From CAWUIO01 sp963922455 (lineage in GTDB: Bacteria > Bacteroidota > Bacteroidia > Cytophagales > Microscillaceae): a stretch of 20,491 nucleotides of DNA. The DNA is taken from the NCBI GenBank assembly GCA_963922455.1, contig CAWUIO010000112.1:1-20491 (forward strand), written 5' to 3'. Both the position numbers and the translations under genes were made by a program. The notes under the pieces are model-generated. The model saw only the letters and a program-made list of their open reading frames with translations, searched no databases and was not told the DNA's origin. The stretch's first letter is position 1. Each line of letters starts with the position of its first letter. Positions 16,041 through 20,491 of this stretch are shown here, piece after piece.

Positions 16041-16910
16041 GTGAAGAATATAATCATAACAGGGAGTAGCAGTGGCTTTGGATTAAAGGCGGCCAAAGAT
16101 TTTGCCGACAAAGGGTATCAAGTATATGCTACCATGCGCCAACCTGAGGGTAAAAATGCCGATAAAAAGGCGGAACTAGAAGCTCATGCTAGCCACATAC
16201 ATGTGGTCGATTTGGATGTTACCCAAGACGACTCGGTAAAAAGGGCGATCGATCGTATTATTAGTGAAGCAGGTACGATTGATATACTTATCAACAATGC
16301 TGGAATCATGTTTTTGGGGATTACCGAAGCTTTTAGCGTAAAACAAGCCAAACAGCAGATGGAGGTCAATTATTTTGGCGCTATACGCGCAATGCAAGCC
16401 GTGTTGCCGGCAATGCGTCAAGCGGGTAGTGGTTTGATCATCAATACCTCCTCCTTAGTGGGGCGAATTTCTCCACCATTTTTTTCTACCTACACGGCCA
16501 CCAAGCACGCTTTGGAAGGATACGTTCAAGGTTTACGTTATGAAGTATCTCCTTTTGGGGTGGATATTGTTATGGTAGAACCCGGACCGTTTGGTACAGG
16601 ACTTTTAGCCTCGGGGCAAGCTCCAGAACACGCCCAGGTATTGAAGACGTATGGTGACTTAGCCAAGGTACCTTCTGCCATGGCCGAAAGCTTTACGCAA
16701 TTATTGCAAAGCGAAGAGGCACCTAACCCGCAGTGGGTAGTCGATGCCTATTTGAATTTGGCAGATATGCCTGCTGGAAAGCGTCCTACCCGCACCGTCG
16801 TGGGGATTACTTGGGGCGTAGATGAAATGAATGCATTGACCCAGCCTATCCAGGATAGAGTGCTTAAAGAAATGCAACTGGATTCAGTATTGGGAGGGGT
16901 GTCGGGCTAA
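16041..16910 (+). CDS. Classical short-chain dehydrogenase/reductase
   Basis: The product is 289 aa, cytoplasmic. It has the Rossmann dinucleotide motif TGSSSGFG (7-14), DLDV (57-60) for the adenine region, NNAG (85-88), catalytic Ser in NTSS (137/138), YTATK with Tyr151 and Lys155, and EPGPFGTGL (180-188) after the active site. The PGPFGT loop and the length of about 290 aa fit SDRs annotated as oxidoreductase or retinol dehydrogenase-like. Like the preceding gene it starts with GTG (16041) and shares the preceding AACGTGAA context. It lies 24 bp after the ene-reductase, so the pair probably acts on the same or successive compounds, one reducing C=C and the other a carbonyl. A 40-bp perfect palindrome 36 bp after the stop may terminate the operon. 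Confidence 0.9.
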   Translation: MKNIIITGSSSGFGLKAAKDFADKGYQVYATMRQPEGKNADKKAELEAHASHIHVVDLDVTQDDSVKRAIDRIISEAGTIDILINNAGIMFLGITEAFSVKQAKQQMEVNYFGAIRAMQAVLPAMRQAGSGLIINTSSLVGRISPPFFSTYTATKHALEGYVQGLRYEVSPFGVDIVMVEPGPFGTGLLASGQAPEHAQVLKTYGDLAKVPSAMAESFTQLLQSEEAPNPQWVVDAYLNLADMPAGKRPTRTVVGITWGVDEMNALTQPIQDRVLKEMQLDSVLGGVSG

Positions 16911-16946
16911 GTCTTGGATTTTTAGACATACTATTGCAACCAAACG

Positions 16947-16986
16947 AAGCAATTTCCTTTGGAAATATTTCCAAAGGAAATTGCTT
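16947..16986. terminator. Perfect 40-bp palindrome after the SDR gene
   Basis: AAGCAATTTCCTTTGGAAAT followed by its exact reverse complement, no mismatch and no loop. It starts 36 bp after the stop of the SDR gene and is followed by TTTTGTG. Transcribed, it would give a long stem; the weak T-run makes it a plausible but unusual terminator. As DNA it could form a cruciform. Confidence 0.6.
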
Positions 16987-17103
16987 TTGTGTACCGCCAT
17001 AAACGATGCTCTTAAGTTTGGTGGTGGCGGAGGGGCTTCTCCCAGTCATGGCATTAAGGGCCAACCTATTATGCTCGGGTGCAATGACTATGCGCCTGTA
17101 TTT

Positions 17104-17168
17104 TTTCTGGCATTGCTAATGCCCCTCCGCAAATTTAAAGGCAGAAAGGGCATTACAAATGCCAGAAA
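17104..17168. repeat. Long hairpin, 19 bp of pairing with a 2x2 internal loop
   Basis: TTTCTGGCATT-GC-TAATGCCC (17104-17124) pairs with GGGCATTA-CA-AATGCCAGAAA (17148-17168), leaving a 23-nt loop. There is no adjacent gene end. The arms themselves contain a smaller GGCATT/AATGCC pair, so two alternative folds exist. Confidence 0.7.
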
Positions 17169-17193
17169 GATACGACCGCAAAACATTTACGGG

Positions 17194-17351
17194 CTAGCAG
17201 GGTAGGATGAAATTTCCCAAGCTATCCACAAATAGGGGGACTGCCTCAAAAACCCTTTATCCAGATTGTCGTAGACCGTTCTCCCACCCGCAAAAGAGAC
17301 TTCCCTTTCGCGTGACATTCCGCCAAAAAAAATCCCGATTTTTAATTTCAT
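17194..17351 (-). pseudogene. ddl: 5' remnant of D-alanine-D-alanine ligase gene with frameshift
   Basis: From ATG 17351 the minus strand encodes MKLKIGIFFGGMSRERE and continues VSFAGGRTVYDNLDKGF, which matches the N-terminal Gly-rich region of Ddl enzymes of cell-wall synthesis in Bacteroidota. At 17248-17252 five A (T on the coding strand) stand where six are needed. Restoring one base gives EAVPLFVDSLGNFILP, again Ddl-like, before a stop (TAG 17194-17196) and loss of similarity. Only about 50 of some 350-420 codons remain. A functional copy must exist elsewhere because the enzyme is essential in peptidoglycan-containing bacteria. The fragment is best seen as debris of a rearrangement or duplication. 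Confidence 0.72.
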
Positions 17352-17454
17352 TTGGCAAACATAACCAAAAGCTGGAGGTATGCCCACCCTTCTGAAGTCC
17401 TCTCCCTGGGCCAGTGCCTGAAATAATGTCAAGCCCCACTTTTTACAAAGATTA

Positions 17455-17585
17455 GGGGCTGCCCCCGCCCGGGAAAAAGAAATGCCAAATTTAACAGTAG
17501 CTACGGGCGGGGTCGGGCTTTCGCTACTCGCCTGCCAACGCTCAGTCCAGCGACGGGCTCAAACAGGCCGCTCTATCCCTCAGCC
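17455..17585 (+). repeat. Interspersed repeat family 1, copy 7 (most diverged, compensated stems)
   Basis: This 131-bp copy begins GGGGCTGCCCCCGCCC and ends CTATCCCTCAGCC. The first cassette is 34 nt (17471-17504), the second 23 nt. Two helices differ from the others by paired changes: the outer stem is GGCTG/CAGCC instead of GGCTT/AAGCC, and the stem around the first cassette is CCCGCCC/GGGCGGG instead of CCCGCGC/GCGCGGG. It carries the B-type motif GGGCTTTCGC. Confidence 0.93.
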
Positions 17586-17646
17586 ATAAGAGAAAAACAT
17601 GAAAGCCCAAGACCCAATGGGCTTCCCACGCACCCAGGTCAAATGA

Positions 17647-17832
17647 AAAAGGCCAGGAGATAAGAGGGAGAAAATTGTTCATTTTCGCTCAGAGGTTGTT
17701 TCAATACAATACGAAAATAACAGTAAACCTTGGGGTTGTGATTTTGAAACCACTGATAGTCAGGTTTTTGATGGATTGGCTCAGGAATTGGTCTACAAAA
17801 TGGGGCACCCAAATCAAAATATATTAATATAG
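17647..17832 (+). pseudogene. Possible protein fragment without a start codon
   Basis: The frame is open for 61 codons and reads in a protein-like way: EKIVHFRSEVVSIQYENN, KPWGCDFETTDSQVFDGLAQ, ELVYKMGHPNQNILI, then TAG. There is no ATG at its beginning and a TGA lies just upstream. I do not recognise the family. It may be the 3' part of a lost gene or a chance open frame; the opposite strand is also open here (17639-17839). Confidence 0.3.
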
Positions 17833-17854
17833 CCTTCACTCAAACCTTATAGCC

Positions 17855-20263
17855 ATGTTGTTAAACTACCTCAGAATTGCTTACCGAAACCTTAAACGCA
17901 ATAGGGTTTATTCTTTTTTAAACATTACGGGCTTAGCGATTGGTATTACGGTATGCTTACTCATCTTACTTTTTGTAAACTATGAGCTAAGTTTTGACCG
18001 TTCCCATGCTAAGGTAGACCGTATTTATCGTTTGCACGAAATTACCACCTTTGAGGGCATGCCCACTCAGTTACAGGCCTTGACCATGTACCCTATGGGG
18101 CCTACCATTACTGAAGAATACCCCGAAGTAAAAAACTTTGTCAGGTTTGTCCGCTACCATGACCTTTTAGTAAAAGAAGAAAATGGATATACCTATATCC
18201 CTAAGGCTTATCTAGTAGATTCAACTGTATTTGAAATATTTGATTTTCCTTTTTTGAAAGGTGACCCCAAGACGGCTTTACAAGCCCCTAATTCGGCAGT
18301 CATCACCGCCTCAACGGCCCGTCGTTTATTTGGTAGCACTGACCCGATTGGTCAAACGATGCGTTGCCGCGAAAATGGGGAATGGTTGGTAACCGTAACT
18401 GCAGTGATGGAAGACCTACCCGAAAATTCTCACTTAAGGTTTGATGCCCTTTTCTCCTTAAATAGCATCAAGCCCTATTTGAACGAAAGCCAATACAATT
18501 GGAAGATTGTAAATAATTGGGTGTTTACCTACCTTTTGCTTAACGAGCAAGCTTCTATTGCTAAACTAGAAAGCGATTTTCCCCGCATGCTTGACAAATA
18601 TGCCCAAGAAGATTTTAATGATAATTTTAAGCTGGAACTTCAATCGCTGGGGCAGGTGCACCTCGATTCGCAAAATATGACCAAAGATTGGATGAATGAG
18701 AATAGATTTGACCGAGGCTATTTGCATGTTTTTATGGTTTTGGCCTCCTTAGTTTTGCTTTTGGCATCCATTAACTTCATCAATCTTTCTACCGCCCGGT
18801 CGGTCAACCGGGCCAAGGAAGTGGGCATTCGTAAAGCGCTGGGGGCCTATCGTTGGCAATTAATCGTACAATTGACGGCAGAGGCTATCTTCTATACGTT
18901 TCTTTCGGTTGTATTGGCTTGTTTGATGGTAAACTTAGCTTTACCATTGGTTAAGGAGATCACCCAAAGAAGCCTTAGATTTAATCCAATCTACGAACCC
19001 CAGTTGTTTTTATACCTGATAGGTACCGCTTTGGTCATTGGCATACTGTCGGGAATTTACCCTGCTTTTTACATTTCCCGTTATCAACCAGTCAAAGTAT
19101 TGAAAGGAAAAGTTTTTGTTGCCCGCCATAAATTTTCTCTAAGAAATATTTTAGTGGTGGGGCAGTTTGCTATTGCAGTAGGCTTGATCATTACCACTTT
19201 TTTGGTGGTAAGGCAACTCAATTATTTAATTAATAAGGATTTAGGCTTTGACAAAGACCAAGTATTGTTGGTATCCCTAGATGGGGTAGATGACTCAAAT
19301 TATGAACCTCTCAAAGCAGAACTTACCAAGGAGCCCTTTATACTCGATGTGACAGCCGCCGACCAACGCTTAGGGGAGCGGGTAAGGCAATTAAATTGTG
19401 AATATCAGAACGATACTGCCGTACTCAATCTAAACTCTTATATCATCAATGTAGACTATAACTACTTTGATTTCTACGGAATTCAAATGCAGCGGGGGCG
19501 CGCCTTTTCCAAAGATTTTGCCGATGCTGAGCAGCAAAACTTTATTCTTAATGAAGCTGCGGCCAAAGTGCTAGGGGTGACTAGCGATAAAATAATAGGG
19601 GATAAATTTGGTTTTAGTTGGCGAGATAATTTGGGCGATATTGTAGGCTTAAGTGAAAATTTCAACCACAACTCCCTCCACCACGCCGTTGAACCCCTGG
19701 CCCTAATGATTGATAGGGAATGGGGCTTTACCGAAATGGCAGTTAGGCTTGAAAAACAAAACATTGCGGAGGGCTTAGAGCACCTGCAAAAACAATGGGA
19801 TGCATTTTATCCGGGGATCCCTATTCGCTACACCTTTATGGATGAGCACTTTGATACGGTGTATCAAAATGAAAAGCGTATTAGCCAAGTGGTGGGTATT
19901 TTTACTATATTGGCAATAATTGTGGCCTCTCTGGGGCTATTTGGCCTTGCCGCATTTATTACCCAACAAAGGGCCAAGGAAATAGGTATCCGAAAGGTAC
20001 TAGGAGCTAGTATCATAGGTATACTTTCTTGGATTATCCTTGATTTTGTGAAATTGGTAGGGATCTCGATTGTCATTGCATGTCCCTTGGCTTATTGGTT
20101 TATGGAGCAATGGTTGGCCAGTTTTGCCTTCCGGGTCCTGGTGGGGCCAGAGGTCTTTATTCTGGCGGGGCTAGGGGCTATTTTGCTCGCTACGATTACT
20201 GTTTTGTATCACGCGGGACAGAGTGCCCGGACCAATCCGGTTGAGGTGTTAAGAAACGAGTAA
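17855..20263 (+). CDS. MacB/FtsX-type ABC transporter permease
   Basis: The product is 802 aa, inner membrane. An N-terminal helix (about 21-43, after YLRIAYRNLKRNRVYSFLN) leads into a periplasmic MacB-type core domain (about 45-280). The first FtsX domain has three helices around 288-410, including the RAKEVGIRKALGAYRWQL coupling segment. A second periplasmic region starts near 455, and a second FtsX domain (about 675-800) contains QQRAKEIGIRKVLGAS, ending TNPVEVLRNE. This duplicated layout is typical of Bacteroidota permeases that work with a separate MacB/LolD-like ATPase. No ATPase gene is present in the window, so the partner must lie elsewhere or beyond the right edge. Such systems export peptides or stress compounds or act mechanically on envelope proteins; the substrate is unknown. 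The ATG at 17855 fits the family start. Confidence 0.92.
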   Translation: MLLNYLRIAYRNLKRNRVYSFLNITGLAIGITVCLLILLFVNYELSFDRSHAKVDRIYRLHEITTFEGMPTQLQALTMYPMGPTITEEYPEVKNFVRFVRYHDLLVKEENGYTYIPKAYLVDSTVFEIFDFPFLKGDPKTALQAPNSAVITASTARRLFGSTDPIGQTMRCRENGEWLVTVTAVMEDLPENSHLRFDALFSLNSIKPYLNESQYNWKIVNNWVFTYLLLNEQASIAKLESDFPRMLDKYAQEDFNDNFKLELQSLGQVHLDSQNMTKDWMNENRFDRGYLHVFMVLASLVLLLASINFINLSTARSVNRAKEVGIRKALGAYRWQLIVQLTAEAIFYTFLSVVLACLMVNLALPLVKEITQRSLRFNPIYEPQLFLYLIGTALVIGILSGIYPAFYISRYQPVKVLKGKVFVARHKFSLRNILVVGQFAIAVGLIITTFLVVRQLNYLINKDLGFDKDQVLLVSLDGVDDSNYEPLKAELTKEPFILDVTAADQRLGERVRQLNCEYQNDTAVLNLNSYIINVDYNYFDFYGIQMQRGRAFSKDFADAEQQNFILNEAAAKVLGVTSDKIIGDKFGFSWRDNLGDIVGLSENFNHNSLHHAVEPLALMIDREWGFTEMAVRLEKQNIAEGLEHLQKQWDAFYPGIPIRYTFMDEHFDTVYQNEKRISQVVGIFTILAIIVASLGLFGLAAFITQQRAKEIGIRKVLGASIIGILSWIILDFVKLVGISIVIACPLAYWFMEQWLASFAFRVLVGPEVFILAGLGAILLATITVLYHAGQSARTNPVEVLRNE

Positions 20264-20294
20264 TACAAAAACCAAGTGCGTTTTGGGCATTCTT

Positions 20295-20421
20295 TTGGCT
20301 ACCTATGACATTACTTGTAATTTTCTGATTTTCAACACTTTAAAAAAAATGCGAATTCAAGATAAATTACTAGTTTGAAATGTCATTGCAAAGACTTGTG
20401 CACCTGCGTATACCCCGTTAG
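20295..20421 (-). repeat. Repeat family 2, copy B
   Basis: Reverse-complement partner of 12199-12325, 127 bp, 9 mismatches, no gaps. Most differences are transitions, and three cluster next to the 8-T run. It lies 31 bp after the ABC permease stop. Together with copy A it forms an inverted pair that brackets about 8 kb of sequence. Confidence 0.93.
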
Positions 20422-20491
20422 CTAATCTTCCTAAAGTAACGTGAGTTAAAGGGTTTAATCTTAGCAAAATACAATCTCAGCTTCTTGCAAT

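Larger units (their letters stand above)
16911..17854. other. Gene-poor region with palindromes, gene remnants and a repeat
   Basis: The 944 bp between the SDR and the ABC permease hold, in order, the 40-bp palindrome (16947-16986), a second long hairpin (17104-17168), a ddl remnant (17194-17351, -), family 1 copy 17455-17585 and a possible coding fragment (17647-17832, +). No intact gene is recognised. Confidence 0.6.

Noticed and set aside
16981..17205. 74-aa open frame on the plus strand
   Set aside because: It begins inside the 40-bp palindrome and crosses the second hairpin; its composition does not look coding.
1..17585. CRISPR array, given constant arms and variable segments of about 35 nt
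   Set aside because: Copies lie kilobases apart in both orientations, not in tandem, the repeated part is too long and no cas gene is present.
17596..17625. Hairpin AAGCCC/GGGCTT as a terminator
   Set aside because: Six-bp stem, no clear T-run and no gene ending nearby.

Overview
The window reads as chromosome of a Bacteroidota bacterium, probably a Saprospiria- or Cytophagia-like environmental or floc-forming type. The protein styles point that way: an Asp-box/VPS10-like secreted protein, a two-FtsX-domain ABC permease, a WG-repeat protein, a DUF4386-like membrane protein, a GlxA-type AraC regulator and an AT-rich leader with weak Shine-Dalgarno signals. No rRNA, tRNA or CRISPR array was seen. 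Genus-level assignment is not possible from the sequence alone.

Layout. (1) 1-3296: a large secreted Asp-box protein on the minus strand with a terminator behind it. (2) 3297-6908: a DUF4386-like membrane protein (+), a secreted alpha/beta hydrolase (-) and a GlxA-type regulator (-). (3) 7153-9078: an O-antigen ligase/Wzy-like membrane protein with C-terminal TPRs (-). (4) 9219-12049: a decay island. It holds a small ankyrin-like gene, a WG-repeat gene broken by an in-frame TAA, a small hypothetical gene broken by an in-frame TAG and a frameshift, and a frameshifted transposase whose start codon lies at the foot of a 15-bp hairpin. (5) 12548-14289: a DJ-1/PfpI protein and an RNase Z-like metallo-beta-lactamase (both -). 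(6) 14925-16910: an Old Yellow Enzyme-type ene-reductase and a short-chain dehydrogenase, both with GTG starts, forming a two-gene operon (+). (7) 16911-17854: a gene-poor stretch with a perfect 40-bp palindrome, a second long hairpin, a remnant of D-alanine-D-alanine ligase and a possible second coding fragment. (8) 17855-20263: a MacB/FtsX-type ABC permease (+).

The strongest candidate for something undescribed is an interspersed repeat of 129-131 bp present seven times (1-106, 3455, 4681, 6996, 12079, 14472, 17455), always between genes and in both orientations. Its frame is invariant, being 100% identical over about 72 bp even between copies that otherwise differ. It encloses two cassettes of nearly fixed length, one of 34-36 nt and one of exactly 23 nt, whose sequences can be completely unrelated between copies. 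The frame folds into four nested or adjacent helices, and three of them show compensatory base changes between copies. A second repeat family of 127 bp, 93% identical, occurs twice in inverted orientation (12199-12325 and 20295-20421). One copy of it directly abuts a copy of the first family.

The ene-reductase and SDR probably act together on unsaturated or carbonyl compounds. The two DJ-1-fold proteins nearby are compatible with an electrophile- or stress-related theme, but that link is inference. The remaining genes look like independent transcription units separated by repeats.
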